DNA of 64,000 nucleotides from Lentisphaeria bacterium (GTDB lineage: Bacteria > Verrucomicrobiota > Lentisphaeria > Victivallales > Victivallaceae), in the NCBI GenBank assembly GCA_017450705.1, contig JAFSTC010000018.1, positions 1-64,000 on the forward strand. Reading direction: 5' to 3'. Under the pieces are notes generated by a model. That model was not told where the DNA came from, did not search any database, and saw nothing but the letters and a program-made list of their open reading frames with translations. Of this stretch, positions 23,105-32,222 are shown piece by piece. Numbering within the stretch: position 1 is the first letter of the stretch; the number at the start of each line of letters is the position of its first letter. The position numbers and the translations under genes are program-made.

Positions 23105-24619
23105 TCACAGAAAGTCGACGGGCAGTTTCCCCAGCTTCCGCGCGAATTCCGGGAGCATGGCCAGCAGCAGGGGCAGACGGCCCGTTGCCACGTGACAGAT
23201 CGCCTGAGGATCGCCTCCCCGTTTGCCGCCGGAAAGGACGAGCACGGGATTTTTCCCCGCGTTGACCTTGCGGAGTTCGAGGTGGTCCCAGTCCGCGATG
23301 GAAACGGCGTTTTCGAGCGGCTTCTCCTGTGCGGAAGTCCGGACGCGGCAGAGCTTTTTCTCCTGAAGATCGATCACCGTTTTTTTCGACAGGAACAGAG
23401 GGATCAGGAAGAACAGCGCAAAAACGAGAAGCAACAGTCCGGAGGCGTTCCTGACGAAAAACAGGAAGACCAGAGAGAAGATTACGTGCAGGGAAAAGAC
23501 GATCACGAGCGCGGCGTTCCCTCCGTTGGGGAGGACGCAGTAACGGTCGAGCCGGTACTCCGGCATTTTGCCCAACGTCGTGCCGAAATCGGCCTTTGCG
23601 CTTTTTCTTTGCGTCGTCGTCTTCTTCAGGACGATCTGCGGTTTCTCCGGGAGTGACTCGAGGTAATCCGACAGCTCCCGGGGGATCCCGATTTTCCCGG
23701 AAGGAAGATTGCGGAAGGCCGTGAATCCAAAAATGCCGCCGATGACGAGAAAGAAGGCGGCGGGGAGGTAGCGGATCAGGCCCCAGGACCCGCGGTAAGT
23801 CACGATGGCAGCGGATTCCCGCGGGGCCTCCGGGTTGACGAGGATGCGCCTTTTGTCTCCGGGCTTGACCTGCCGGGGGAAGGTGTCGTCCCCGTAAAGG
23901 ATCCTGCTGCCGCGGAAGGTTTCTCCCTTGTAAGTGTAGCGGTACTCGATGTCCGAGACGGTTTTCGATCCTTTGCCGGAACGGACGCGTTTTGTCTGGT
24001 TTTTGAGGATCGTTCCCTCCACGACGGTCCATGTCCGGACCCTTCTGTTCCAGTTGAGCTGATTGCCGAACGTGATCGCACCGCCCAGCAGGAAGCCGGC
24101 CGAGACGAGAGAGAGGATGATTTTTTCCGCGCGGGTGTTCGTGACCCGGCGGACCCACTGCTGGAGATTTTTGTCGCAGGAAGACGCTTTTTCCCCGGAT
24201 GCGGGGGAGGGGGGCCTGACGCGGTTCTCAAGTTCGCATTTGATCTCTTTCCGGGCCTCCGCGGAAAAGAACTTCAGCTCCCAGCGGCGGTGTTTCCCGT
24301 CTTTGAGGTCGAAATCGACGGCGGCAGGCGACTCGGGAGCCCGCATGTCGGGCGTCTGAAAGCGGAGCCCGGCGATTTCGGACAAGGTGACGGGGAAGGG
24401 GATGACGCCGATGAAAAGGACGGCCTTCTTTTCCCCGAACCGGACGAAGCGGATGAGCGGGGCCGCAAAAAGAAGGCCGACAAGCGGGAAATACAGCCAG
24501 TCTCCCGGCCGTTCCGCCGTCAGCGCGAGGATCGTGACGAAGCAGAATGCCCCGAAGAGGACGATGCCGAAATGCGGGTTGCCGAAGAAGGTTTTTCCCT
24601 GACCTGTCGTGCTGTCCAT
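23105..24619 (-). CDS. DUF3592-like membrane protein of unknown function
   Basis: The 504-residue protein has about six hydrophobic segments in pairs: near residues 16-55, 170-190, 280-300 and 370-410. Between the second and third lies a DUF3592-like region: WTVVEGTIL, then YRYTYKGETFRGSRI and ILVNPEAPRESAA. Its role is not known; such domains resemble processing or sensor modules in membrane proteins. A large C-terminal soluble region has nothing that I recognise. It is divergent from the lipoprotein gene and has its own promoter. Confidence 0.75.
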   Translation of the reverse strand: MDSTTGQGKTFFGNPHFGIVLFGAFCFVTILALTAERPGDWLYFPLVGLLFAAPLIRFVRFGEKKAVLFIGVIPFPVTLSEIAGLRFQTPDMRAPESPAAVDFDLKDGKHRRWELKFFSAEARKEIKCELENRVRPPSPASGEKASSCDKNLQQWVRRVTNTRAEKIILSLVSAGFLLGGAITFGNQLNWNRRVRTWTVVEGTILKNQTKRVRSGKGSKTVSDIEYRYTYKGETFRGSRILYGDDTFPRQVKPGDKRRILVNPEAPRESAAIVTYRGSWGLIRYLPAAFFLVIGGIFGFTAFRNLPSGKIGIPRELSDYLESLPEKPQIVLKKTTTQRKSAKADFGTTLGKMPEYRLDRYCVLPNGGNAALVIVFSLHVIFSLVFLFFVRNASGLLLLVFALFFLIPLFLSKKTVIDLQEKKLCRVRTSAQEKPLENAVSIADWDHLELRKVNAGKNPVLVLSGGKRGGDPQAICHVATGRLPLLLAMLPEFARKLGKLPVDFL

Positions 24620-24637
24620 GTTTCCCTCCCGGGGTCT

Positions 24638-24665
24638 AATATAGCACGATTTCCCGTCCGCGCAA
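24638..24665 (-). promoter_or_regulatory. Promoter for the DUF3592-like gene
   Basis: On the minus strand TTGCGC, a 16-base spacer and TATATT lie about 20 bases upstream of the start codon. Its -35 is about a dozen bases from that of the divergent lipoprotein promoter, so the two may share regulation. Confidence 0.55.
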
Positions 24666-24676
24666 GATGCTTCCGC

Positions 24677-24705
24677 TTGAAATCCCCGTCCGGGGGCGTT
24701 ATATT
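24677..24705 (+). promoter_or_regulatory. Promoter for the flavin-fold lipoprotein gene
   Basis: TTGAAA, a 17-base spacer and TATATT lie about 55 bases upstream of the start codon, divergent from the DUF3592-like promoter. Confidence 0.75.
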
Positions 24706-24758
24706 GGATGTCATGTCCGGGGCCGGACTTTCAACCGTAACGGAAAGGATTTTGTCTT

Positions 24759-25265
24759 ATGACCGGAAAACATTTGATCCCGTTGTGCGCCGTCATGCTG
24801 GCCGTTGTCTGCGGATGCGCGACCGCTCAGGAAAAGGCTTCTGGAAAAGCGCCGGAAAAGATGCCCTCCACCGTTGCCGATGTCCGCGACTTTCTGAAAA
24901 AGACCCATGTCTACTATCTGGCCACCGTGGACGGCGATCAGCCCCGGGTGCGTCCCTTCGGAACGGTCTTGCTCTACGAGGGAAAACTCTACATCCAGAC
25001 CGGGCGGAAGAAGAACGTCTCCAAGCAGATCGCCCGCAACGGCAAGGTGGAGCTGTGCGCCTACGACGGTTCCTGCTGGCTGCGCCTCACGGGGACGCTG
25101 GTGGACGATGACCGCCGCGCGCCCAAAGCCGCCATGCTGGAGGCCCATCCCGGTTTGAAAAAGATGTACAGCCCCGACGACGCCAATACGCAGGTGCTTT
25201 ACTTCAAGGACGCGACGGCCGTGTTCAACTTCTTCGGCCGTCCGCCGGTCACGGTCAAGTTTTGA
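24759..25265 (+). CDS. Exported pyridoxamine-phosphate-oxidase-fold protein, probable lipoprotein
   Basis: Residues 1-20 form a signal peptide ending in VCGC, a plausible lipobox with Cys20 as the lipidated residue. After a short Lys/Ala linker, residues 35-168 form a split-barrel flavin-binding fold: VYYLATVDGDQPRVRPFG, LYIQTGRKKNVSKQI and WLRLTGTLV. Such proteins bind FMN or F420 and reduce or bind small ligands, normally in the cytoplasm. Export of this fold is unusual, and the ligand is unknown. The 3' end overlaps the convergent sfsA gene by 11 bases. Confidence 0.8.
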   Translation: MTGKHLIPLCAVMLAVVCGCATAQEKASGKAPEKMPSTVADVRDFLKKTHVYYLATVDGDQPRVRPFGTVLLYEGKLYIQTGRKKNVSKQIARNGKVELCAYDGSCWLRLTGTLVDDDRRAPKAAMLEAHPGLKKMYSPDDANTQVLYFKDATAVFNFFGRPPVTVKF

Positions 25266-25962
25266 ATTTAAGATCGGCTTCGACCGGTCCGTCTATTTCG
25301 ATCGAGTCCGGGGTGACGCGGCAGTCCCGAACGAGGAGTTTTACCCCGGCGCGGACGGCGCGGCGCAGGGCGTTGCCGAACCCGGGATGCAGGGCGTCGT
25401 TGGGGCCGAAACGGCGGACGCCCTTCATCTGGATGACGAAGAAGATGTACGCCTCGAACCCTTTCCTGACGCAGTCGGCAAGTTCGTTGAGGTGCTTGAC
25501 GCCCCGTTCCGTCGGCGCATCGGGGAAGAGCGCGATCCCCCCGTCCTCCAGCGTCACCCCCTTGACTTCGATGAAGGCGCGGCGCTCCCCGTCCTCGGCG
25601 AAAATGTCGAAGCGGGAGCTCCCGAAGGTGACCTCGCGTCTGAAAACCGTCCGGGGCGAAAAGAGGCCCGACGCGGGCAGCCACTCGAGGGCCGCAGCAT
25701 TGGGGACCTGGGAATCCATGTTGATCAGCAGCGCCTCCTTTCCGGGGCGTTTTTTTTCGACGGCGATCAGGTCGAAAGGCGTCTTCCGCGCGGGATTTTC
25801 GGCTTTTTCGAGATAGACGCGGGCTCCCGGCATCAGCAGTTCCCGGCACCGGCCCGTGTTTTTGACGTGGACCGTTTCGATCCCGTTCGCGAGCTCCACC
25901 TCCGCGATGAAGCGGTTGCGCCGGACGAGGAAGCGGCCCGGAACGACGTTTTTGTAGCGCAT
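25255..25962 (-). CDS. sfsA: SfsA-family DNA/RNA nuclease-like protein
   Basis: SfsA was first described as a stimulator of maltose use and later as a DNA-binding or nuclease protein. The 235 residues fit the family (about 230-240). Motifs are FLVRRNRFIAEVEL, VHVKNTGRCRELLMPGA, a nuclease-like SRFDIF followed by AFIEVKGVTL, and LHPGFGNALRRA near the end. The start at MRYKNV is chosen because GGGAAAAGG lies before it and a promoter just upstream; the open frame extends further without support. Confidence 0.93.
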   Translation of the reverse strand: MRYKNVVPGRFLVRRNRFIAEVELANGIETVHVKNTGRCRELLMPGARVYLEKAENPARKTPFDLIAVEKKRPGKEALLINMDSQVPNAAALEWLPASGLFSPRTVFRREVTFGSSRFDIFAEDGERRAFIEVKGVTLEDGGIALFPDAPTERGVKHLNELADCVRKGFEAYIFFVIQMKGVRRFGPNDALHPGFGNALRRAVRAGVKLLVRDCRVTPDSIEIDGPVEADLKFKT

Positions 25963-25993
25963 GACGCCTTTTCCCTTCTTCCGATTTTCGGGT

Positions 25994-26022
25994 ACTATAG
26001 CTTGCCGCACCGGGAAATGCAA
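25994..26022 (-). promoter_or_regulatory. Promoter for sfsA
   Basis: On the minus strand TTGCAT, a 17-base spacer and TATAGT lie about 30 bases upstream of the chosen start codon. This supports the shorter SfsA form, because the longer open frame would begin upstream of this promoter. Confidence 0.7.
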
Positions 26023-26054
26023 GGGGAAAACGCTGTGTTTTCTTCGTTTCGGAC

Positions 26055-26083
26055 TGTAAAAAAGCACGGACCGGGCTTATATT
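26055..26083 (+). promoter_or_regulatory. Possible promoter for the arylamine N-acetyltransferase gene
   Basis: A good -10 TATATT (26078-26083) has only a weak -35, TGTAAA, 17 bases upstream. It is the best candidate in this gap. Confidence 0.4.
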
Positions 26084-26129
26084 ATGGCGGAGCGCGGCGG
26101 GGGACCGCGCGGAATTTCGGGGGTCGTTC

Positions 26130-26936
26130 ATGACGCTTGACATCGAAAAATATCTGGCCCGCATCGGCATCGCAGGGCGTGAATCGCCCACGGCGGAATT
26201 CCTCGCCCGTCTTCAGGAGGCCCACCTGCGGACCGTGCCTTACGAGAATTGCGAGATCTTTTTCGGGAAGCGCGTTCCCTCCCTCGAACCGGAGAAACTG
26301 TACGGCAAGATCGTCGACCGCCGCCGGGGCGGGTACTGCTTCGAACTCAACGGCGCTTTTGCCCTTCTTCTGGCCGGATGCGGCTTCACCTTCACGGAGA
26401 GCTTCGCCCGCTGGTGTTTCGGCGAAACGGCGGTCCTGCCGCCCCGGCGGCACCGGGTCCTCCTCGTCCGCATCGGCAAAGAGACCTGGATCGCCGACGC
26501 CGGCATCGGCTCCCCCTGTCCCCTGACCCCTCTGCGCCTGGAGACGGACGTGATCCAGGAGCGCAACGGATTGAAGTTCCGGATCCTCCGTGACCCGCTC
26601 CACGGCTTCCTCGTCCAGCGGGAGACGTCCGAGGGGTTCGTCAACTATTTTTCCTTCTGGGAGACGCCCCACTTCCCGCAGGATTTCCTCTACGTCAACC
26701 ACTATTGTGCGACGGAGGAAAACTCCTTTTTCCGTACGCATCTTCTGGTCAATCTCGCCGCCGCAGACGGCCGCCGCAGCGTTTTCATGGATCCCGGCGA
26801 CCCCGGGGGAAAAGATTTCATCTTCCGCCGGGAGCGGCCCGGTCTGCCGCCGCTGGAACGGAAGATCCCCCGCTCCGATGAAAAAGTCCTTGCCGCCGTG
26901 CTGGCGGAAAATTTCGGCATCGATCCTGCGGACTGA
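26130..26936 (+). CDS. Arylamine N-acetyltransferase
   Basis: The enzyme transfers acetyl groups from acetyl-CoA to arylamines, hydrazines or amide-forming substrates. The 268-residue protein has the Cys-His-Asp triad: C70 in RRGGYCFELNGAF, H108 in RRHRVLLV and D123 in IADAGIGSP. Family members lie around 260-280 residues. It stands alone, between sfsA (divergent) and the symporter gene. Confidence 0.92.
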   Translation: MTLDIEKYLARIGIAGRESPTAEFLARLQEAHLRTVPYENCEIFFGKRVPSLEPEKLYGKIVDRRRGGYCFELNGAFALLLAGCGFTFTESFARWCFGETAVLPPRRHRVLLVRIGKETWIADAGIGSPCPLTPLRLETDVIQERNGLKFRILRDPLHGFLVQRETSEGFVNYFSFWETPHFPQDFLYVNHYCATEENSFFRTHLLVNLAAADGRRSVFMDPGDPGGKDFIFRRERPGLPPLERKIPRSDEKVLAAVLAENFGIDPAD

Positions 26937-26962
26937 AGATTGCCTCCCGGCAATGTGCGGAC

Positions 26963-26991
26963 TTGCTTTTTCCGCCGTAAGATGCTATTTT
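26963..26991 (+). promoter_or_regulatory. Promoter for the sodium:solute symporter gene
   Basis: TTGCTT, a 17-base spacer and TATTTT lie about 32 bases upstream of the start codon. Confidence 0.65.
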
Positions 26992-27023
26992 AAGGGAATC
27001 ATTTTTTTACCGGAGGTTTTTTT

Positions 27024-29039
27024 ATGGTTCTTTCCTGGATCGACTGGAGCATCGTCATCTTCGTCGTTGCTTTGATGTTCGGATCGGCCTGGTACGCCAA
27101 GCGGTATGTCCGCGGCACGACGGATTTTCTCGCCGCCAACCGGCTGGCCGGCAAATACCTGCTGACCGTTTCCGAGGGCGGCACGGGGGCCGTGGGGACC
27201 GTTGCCACCTGGCAGATGATCTTCTGCGCCGGACTCTCCACCCAGTGGTGGGGCATGATGTCCATGCCGCTGGGTCTTTTCATCGCCCTGACGGGATACG
27301 TCACTTTCCGTCTGCGTGAAACGCGGGCGCTGACGCTCGCGCAGTTTTTCGAGATGCGCTACAGCCGTTCCTTCCGCCGTTTCAGCGGGGCGCTCTGCTG
27401 GCTTTCCGGATTGCTGAATTACGGTGCGTTCCCCGCCGTCGCCGGCAAGCTTTTCGTGGCGCTTCTCGGTCTGCCCGAGTTCGTGATGGTCGCCGGATTC
27501 CGGGTGCCGACCTATGCGCTCACCATGCTCGTTTATCTCATCATCGCCATTTACATCGCCTGCGCCGGGGGACAGATCGCGCTCATCATCTCCGACTTCC
27601 TGCAGGAGAGCTTCTGCAAGATCGTGCTGATCGGACTGGTCGTTTTCCTGCTGATGAAATTCTCCTGGACGGACATCGCCAACGGACTTTTCAACTCGCC
27701 TCCGGGACAGTCCATGATCGATCCCTTTGACAGCTCCAAGGTCAAGGGCTTCAACATCTGGTACTTCCTGATCGGTCTCTACGGCAGCATCTACAGCTGC
27801 CGCGCCTGGCAGGGCAACAGCGGATACAACGCCGCGGCCAAGACGCCTCACGACGCCCAGATGGCCAACATTTTCAGCCGCTGGCGCAATCTGCTCAAGG
27901 ATATCAGCGTCATCCTGCCGCCCGTTGTGGCCTACGTCATCCTGACCTCTCCCGTTTTCCGCGAGACGGCCGCGCCCATCATCGAACGGCTGAATCAGAT
28001 TGGGGATCCTCAGGTCAGGACCCAGCTGAGCACCCCCATCGCCATCGGCTACATCCTGCCCGTCGGATTTCTGGGCATGCTGGCGGCCATGTTCATTTCG
28101 GGCGTCATCAGCGTCGACGACACCTATATCCACGCGTGGGGAAGCATCTTCATCCAGGACGTGGTGATGCCGTGGCGCAAGGAGCCCTTTTCGCCTAAGA
28201 CACACATGCTGCTTCTGCGTCTGGCCATGGTCGGCGTGGCGCTTTTCGGGTTCATCTTCGGACTGGTGTTCCCCTTCAAGGACGCGATCCTCATGTTCTT
28301 CGCGCTGACGGGGGCGATCTATCTCGGCGGCGCGGGCGCCACCATCGTCGGCGGCCTGTACTGGAAGCGCGGCACGACCGCCGGGGCCTTTGCCGCGATG
28401 ATCGTCGGCACGATCCTCGCCTTCGGCGGCATGCTTGTCGAGCAGAGCTGGGCCGGGTGGCTCTGTCCCAAACTGCTCGAGATCTTCCCGCAGAATCCCC
28501 TTCTGCTGGCCCATCAGGAGAAATTTTTCCTCAACGGTCAGATGGTCTACTTCGTCGCCATGGTGACGGCGACGCTCACCTATATCATCGTGTCTCTGCT
28601 CACAGGACGCGGAAAGGTCTACGATCTCGACAAACTGCTGCACCGCGGCAAGTACGCCATCGTCGAGGAGAAGCCGGCCGAAAAGAGCGAACCGGAGTTC
28701 ACCGGCATGCGCAAATTCCTTGCCAAGATCGGCATGGGCAGGAATTTCACCCGGATCGACAAGATCATTTTCATCGCGAGTTTCCTGTGGACAATGAGCT
28801 GGTGGCTGGTCTTCGTCTCCGTCACCTTGTACGGGACGATGTTCAAGATCGAAAAGACCTTCTGGTCGGCCTTCTGGCACTTCAAGATCTGGCTGTGGGT
28901 CGTCGTCGGCATCGCCATCACCGTCTGGCTGGTCGCAGGCGGCTTCCACGACCTGATTCTGATGTTCCGGGATCTGCGCAAGTCCCAGCTCAGCGAGAGC
29001 GACGACGGGTTCGTTCCGGAAGAGGAGCGGAAGCCGTGA
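27024..29039 (+). CDS. Sodium:solute symporter (SSS family)
   Basis: The 671-residue protein has the many hydrophobic helices of the SSS/SGLT fold (LeuT-like core), beginning WSIVIFVVALMFGSAWYAKR. It also shows FSEGGTG-like unwound helix residues (TVSEGGTGAVGTVATWQ) and a C-terminal extension of about 100 residues with further helices. It probably imports a sugar or organic acid with sodium. GGAGG lies seven bases before the ATG. It is the first gene before the pseudopilin/carbohydrate-enzyme block, so its substrate may come from that breakdown; this is inference. Confidence 0.9.
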   Translation: MVLSWIDWSIVIFVVALMFGSAWYAKRYVRGTTDFLAANRLAGKYLLTVSEGGTGAVGTVATWQMIFCAGLSTQWWGMMSMPLGLFIALTGYVTFRLRETRALTLAQFFEMRYSRSFRRFSGALCWLSGLLNYGAFPAVAGKLFVALLGLPEFVMVAGFRVPTYALTMLVYLIIAIYIACAGGQIALIISDFLQESFCKIVLIGLVVFLLMKFSWTDIANGLFNSPPGQSMIDPFDSSKVKGFNIWYFLIGLYGSIYSCRAWQGNSGYNAAAKTPHDAQMANIFSRWRNLLKDISVILPPVVAYVILTSPVFRETAAPIIERLNQIGDPQVRTQLSTPIAIGYILPVGFLGMLAAMFISGVISVDDTYIHAWGSIFIQDVVMPWRKEPFSPKTHMLLLRLAMVGVALFGFIFGLVFPFKDAILMFFALTGAIYLGGAGATIVGGLYWKRGTTAGAFAAMIVGTILAFGGMLVEQSWAGWLCPKLLEIFPQNPLLLAHQEKFFLNGQMVYFVAMVTATLTYIIVSLLTGRGKVYDLDKLLHRGKYAIVEEKPAEKSEPEFTGMRKFLAKIGMGRNFTRIDKIIFIASFLWTMSWWLVFVSVTLYGTMFKIEKTFWSAFWHFKIWLWVVVGIAITVWLVAGGFHDLILMFRDLRKSQLSESDDGFVPEEERKP

Positions 29040-29069
29040 AACTTTTTGGATGAAAATTCGGGACAGGTC

Positions 29070-29098
29070 TTGACTTTTGCCTTGATTTGTGCTAAAAT
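29070..29098 (+). promoter_or_regulatory. Promoter for the first pseudopilin pair
   Basis: TTGACT, a 17-base spacer and TAAAAT lie about 90 bases upstream of the start codon, after the symporter stop. Confidence 0.75.
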
Positions 29099-29189
29099 AT
29101 CCAAATGAAGTCAGGTGTGCCGATCCCGCCCGGCGCTGCCGGGGGATCGCGGAAAAGAAGAACTCGACCGGGATAAGGAGAACAAAGGA

Positions 29190-29987
29190 ATGACAGAGAA
29201 CAAGTCCGCTCGGCGCGGTATCGGGAGGGCCTTGCGTCGTTTCACGCTCATAGAGCTGCTGGTGGTGATCGCGATCATCGCGATCCTGGCCGCTATGCTG
29301 ATGCCTGCCCTTCAGCAGGCGCGGGAGCGGGGCAAGGATGCCAGCTGCAAGAGCAATCTCAAGACCTACGGGACGGCCATCGCCTTTTACGCCGACTCGC
29401 AGGACGGCTGGTGTCTCCCCCAGCGGACGAATCTCACCGGCAACAAAAAGATCTTTCTGCTGGCCAACGAGTGGCTTCACAAAAACATGAGCACGGCGTC
29501 CGAGGATGCCTGGCGCGCCGGAAAGTCCTTCAACGGCTGTCCCTCCCGGACCCGGGATCTCAAGACGGATGCCGAGGCCAAGAGTCATGCCGATCTTGCC
29601 ACCGTGTCGACGCCGGACCGCAAGGGCCTGAGTTACGGTCACTGCTCCGCGGTGCTGGGCGCCATCTGCGACAATCCCATGGACAGCAGCCGGAGACAGA
29701 CCCGCCAGAGAAAACTCAGCGTCTTCAAGAAGCCCTCGCTGTACTGGGGCTTCGTGGACAGCGAGATCTATCAGGTCCAGATCACCCAGCTCACCTACAC
29801 CCGGGAGAGCTCCGAGAAGGCGGACGGCATTTCCTTCCGCCACAACGAGTCCCTCAACGCCGTGCATCTGGACGGACACGGCAGCAGCCTCAAGTACAAC
29901 GCCCTTTACAGGCAGAACGTCACCGCCAATCCCGTGCGCGTCTGGGTCAATCCGAAAGCGTTGAGCAGTACCGCAGAAAATTTTTGA
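29190..29987 (+). CDS. Pseudopilin-like secreted/anchored protein 1
   Basis: The 265-residue protein has a type II/IV pseudopilin N-terminus: a basic leader, then [16 protein letters not shown] with Glu at +5. The residue before the predicted mature Phe is Arg, not the usual Gly. The helix is followed by [16 protein letters not shown] and a mainly beta C-domain with FNGCPSRT and the C-terminal DGH motif (HLDGHGSS). This matches the H-X9-DG type common in Lentisphaerae and Planctomycetes. Its role is unknown; anchoring, fibre formation or secretion of a partner are possibilities. AAGGAG precedes the ATG. A similar gene follows 17 bases downstream. Confidence 0.88.
   Translation: MTENKSARRGIGRALRRFTLIELLVVIAIIAILAAMLMPALQQARERGKDASCKSNLKTYGTAIAFYADSQDGWCLPQRTNLTGNKKIFLLANEWLHKNMSTASEDAWRAGKSFNGCPSRTRDLKTDAEAKSHADLATVSTPDRKGLSYGHCSAVLGAICDNPMDSSRRQTRQRKLSVFKKPSLYWGFVDSEIYQVQITQLTYTRESSEKADGISFRHNESLNAVHLDGHGSSLKYNALYRQNVTANPVRVWVNPKALSSTAENF
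29310..29372 (+). repeat. 63-base near-identical block, copy 1
   Basis: This stretch in pseudopilin 1 matches 30104-30166 in pseudopilin 2 with only two mismatches. The bases coding the [13 protein letters not shown] segment just before it are much less similar, so this is local sequence sharing within a tandem pair. Confidence 0.85.
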
Positions 29988-30004
29988 GTTGAAAGGTTTT
30001 TCGT

Positions 30005-30736
30005 ATGAGTCACGCCCGGAAGAGAACATCCCGTTTCACGTTGATCGAGCTCCTCGTCGTGATCGCCATCATCGCGATCCTGGCGGCGATGCTGATGCCC
30101 GCGCTTCAGCAGGCGCGGGAGCGGGGCAAGGATGCCAGCTGCAAGAACAATCTCAAGACTTACGGGCTGGCCATCGCCACCTATGCCGACAGCTATCACG
30201 GCTACTGTCTGCCCCAGGCCACGTGTTACTCCGGAAAACGGTATCAGTGGGAGGTCGACGGCGAATGGCTGCACAAGGTCATGGCCGGCTGTTCCGATGC
30301 GGCGTGGCAGAACGGTCAGGCCTTCAACGGCTGTCCGTCGCGGACGCCGGCCCGGGGAGACACTTTGGCCGGAGGTCTCAAGTCTTCCCGCGCGCTGAGT
30401 TATGCCCATGCGACCGATGTGCTGGGCACCTGGCACGCGTTCGGGACCCACACCAAGGCCAAGAAACTGGCCAAATTCCGCAAGCCCTCCTCCTATTTTG
30501 CCTTTTTCGACAGCGATATTTACAGCTGTCAGCTCAGCCACGTGGACAGACGGCGGGAGGGCGAAAAGGGCGTCGACGGTCTGGCCTTCAGGCACAACAA
30601 TCAAATGAACATCTGTTTTCTGGATGGGCACGGCGGCGTGCTCAAATATGACACAAATTGTTTCATCAACAACAGTCAGACCAAAAATCCCATCGGCTAT
30701 CAGATCCGGCCCAGCGCCACGTACGAGATGTATTGA
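30005..30736 (+). CDS. Pseudopilin-like secreted/anchored protein 2
   Basis: The 243 residues have the same plan as the preceding gene: a short basic leader, Arg before [13 protein letters not shown], then a helix ending [18 protein letters not shown], and a C-terminal [15 protein letters not shown]. The two are tandem paralogues with different C-domains. AAAGG lies upstream of the ATG. A strong terminator follows at 30764-30800, so the pair can be its own transcription unit ahead of the esterase gene. Confidence 0.88.
   Translation: MSHARKRTSRFTLIELLVVIAIIAILAAMLMPALQQARERGKDASCKNNLKTYGLAIATYADSYHGYCLPQATCYSGKRYQWEVDGEWLHKVMAGCSDAAWQNGQAFNGCPSRTPARGDTLAGGLKSSRALSYAHATDVLGTWHAFGTHTKAKKLAKFRKPSSYFAFFDSDIYSCQLSHVDRRREGEKGVDGLAFRHNNQMNICFLDGHGGVLKYDTNCFINNSQTKNPIGYQIRPSATYEMY
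30104..30166 (+). repeat. 63-base near-identical block, copy 2
   Basis: Second copy of the block at 29310-29372, with two mismatches, both near its 3' end. Confidence 0.85.
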
Positions 30737-30763
30737 TTTTCGATCGGGTCGTGTGCAGTGGAC

Positions 30764-30800
30764 GGAGAAGTTCCCATGGGGAGGAACTTCTCCTTTTTTT
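30764..30800 (+). terminator. Terminator after the pseudopilin pair
   Basis: An 11-bp perfect stem GGAGAAGTTCC/GGAACTTCTCC (30764-30774 with 30783-30793) with an eight-base loop is followed by seven T residues. Confidence 0.9.
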
Positions 30801-30802
30801 GC

Positions 30803-30830
30803 TTGACAAAGCGATAGTTGCGTATCAGAT
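30803..30830 (+). promoter_or_regulatory. Possible promoter for the CE7-like esterase gene
   Basis: A perfect -35 TTGACA directly follows the terminator, but the best -10 at 16 bases (TCAGAT, 30825-30830) is weak. This suggests a promoter that needs an activator. Confidence 0.4.
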
Positions 30831-30880
30831 CATCCCCGGGGGGGTCCCGGCAGTCTGCAAGTAGAGAAAGGTTGAAAGCC

Positions 30881-32188
30881 ATGAAAAAGTTTTCCGCAGT
30901 CATCGTCGCGCTGCTGACGGTCCTCGGCGTCCTCACCGCCGCCGAGTTCGAGATCAGAGTGGAGAGTTCGAGCAAAACCGGCTGGGTCAAGTCCGGCGAA
31001 AAGGTTCGGGTCCGGGCCGCCGCGTTTCTCGACGGTCAGCCGCTGCCCGAAGGCTATGTCATGCGGGTCGCGCTGTGGAAGGACGGCGGTTCCTACAAAA
31101 AACTGACGGTCCCCGCCGAAAAGGGGTACGTCACCGAGCTGTCTCTCGACAAGCCGGGCTGGGCTTCCGTTTCTTTTGCGCTCCGCGATCCGAAAAAGGA
31201 GAAGGAGGAGATCCTTCTGAAGAAAAAGCAGAGGATGGTCGGGACCGGCATCGTTCTCGATCCCTCCGAACTGCAGGTCGTCCGGCCTGAGCCCGCGGAC
31301 TTCGACGCCTTTTGGAACGCCAACAAAAAAGAGCTTGCGGGCGTTCCCCTCAAGGTCCTCGAAAAAAAGGAGGTCCCGCTTCCGGGCAGGATCGGTGAGC
31401 TGGTCGCCTGTTACGACGTGAAACTGGCCTGTGTCGGTCCCAAACCCGTCTCCGGCTATCTGTGCGTCCCCCGGAAGGCGGGCAAAAAGTACCCCGTTAT
31501 CCTCGGCGTGGACGGCGCGGGCGTGCGCAATTCGTGGAAATCGCCGAACCCCGATGCCGTCACCTTTTACATCAACGCCCACGGCATCCTCAACGGTCAG
31601 GCTCCGGAGTACTACAAAAAACTCGCGGGAAAGGAACTCCGCGGCTACCCCTATTTCGGCGCGGACGCCCGGGAGACGATCTACTTCAAATACATGTTCC
31701 TCCGGGTCCTGCGGGCGCTGGAGTATGTGAAAAGCCTGCCGGAGTGGAACGGGCGGGACATCATCGTCCGCGGCAGCAGTCAGGGCGGAGCGCAGACGCT
31801 CTTCGCCGCGGCCATGGACAAGGACGTGACGCTGGCCGTGGCGAGCGTCCCGGCCATGTGCGATTTTGCCGGCTGCCTCGCCGCGCCCGTCCGTCAGAGC
31901 GGCTGGCCCCGGCCCTACCGCAGGCTGGAGAAAGACTCGCCGAAACCGGCCGCGTGGGATTACTACGACGGTGTCAATTTCGCCCGGCGCATCACCTGTC
32001 CCGTCTATATTTCGACGGGATTCATGGATATGACCTGTGTTCCGACGAGCGTTTTCTGCATGTTCAACCAACTGGCGTCCAAAGAAAAGCACATGGAAAC
32101 CCACAGGGACATGGGCCACTCGGGCCGGAACGATGCCGGCAACGCCGCCATCATGAAGATCCTCGGACAGGGCGGAAAGAAGAATTGA
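30881..32188 (+). CDS. Secreted acetylxylan esterase-like hydrolase (CE7 type)
   Basis: The 435-residue protein starts with a signal peptide (about residues 1-21). It has a beta-rich domain to about residue 115, and then an alpha/beta-hydrolase domain of the acetylxylan esterase/cephalosporin-C deacetylase type. The nucleophile is S300 in VRGSSQGGAQ, and the likely catalytic His is in MGHSGRN near the C-terminus. The start at MKKFSAV is chosen for the signal peptide. Such enzymes remove acetyl groups from plant polysaccharides. It lies directly upstream of a large glycosidase-like gene. Confidence 0.87.
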   Translation: MKKFSAVIVALLTVLGVLTAAEFEIRVESSSKTGWVKSGEKVRVRAAAFLDGQPLPEGYVMRVALWKDGGSYKKLTVPAEKGYVTELSLDKPGWASVSFALRDPKKEKEEILLKKKQRMVGTGIVLDPSELQVVRPEPADFDAFWNANKKELAGVPLKVLEKKEVPLPGRIGELVACYDVKLACVGPKPVSGYLCVPRKAGKKYPVILGVDGAGVRNSWKSPNPDAVTFYINAHGILNGQAPEYYKKLAGKELRGYPYFGADARETIYFKYMFLRVLRALEYVKSLPEWNGRDIIVRGSSQGGAQTLFAAAMDKDVTLAVASVPAMCDFAGCLAAPVRQSGWPRPYRRLEKDSPKPAAWDYYDGVNFARRITCPVYISTGFMDMTCVPTSVFCMFNQLASKEKHMETHRDMGHSGRNDAGNAAIMKILGQGGKKN

Positions 32189-32222
32189 GCGAGAGAACCT
32201 GCGGCTGCAGGGAAAGGACGGG

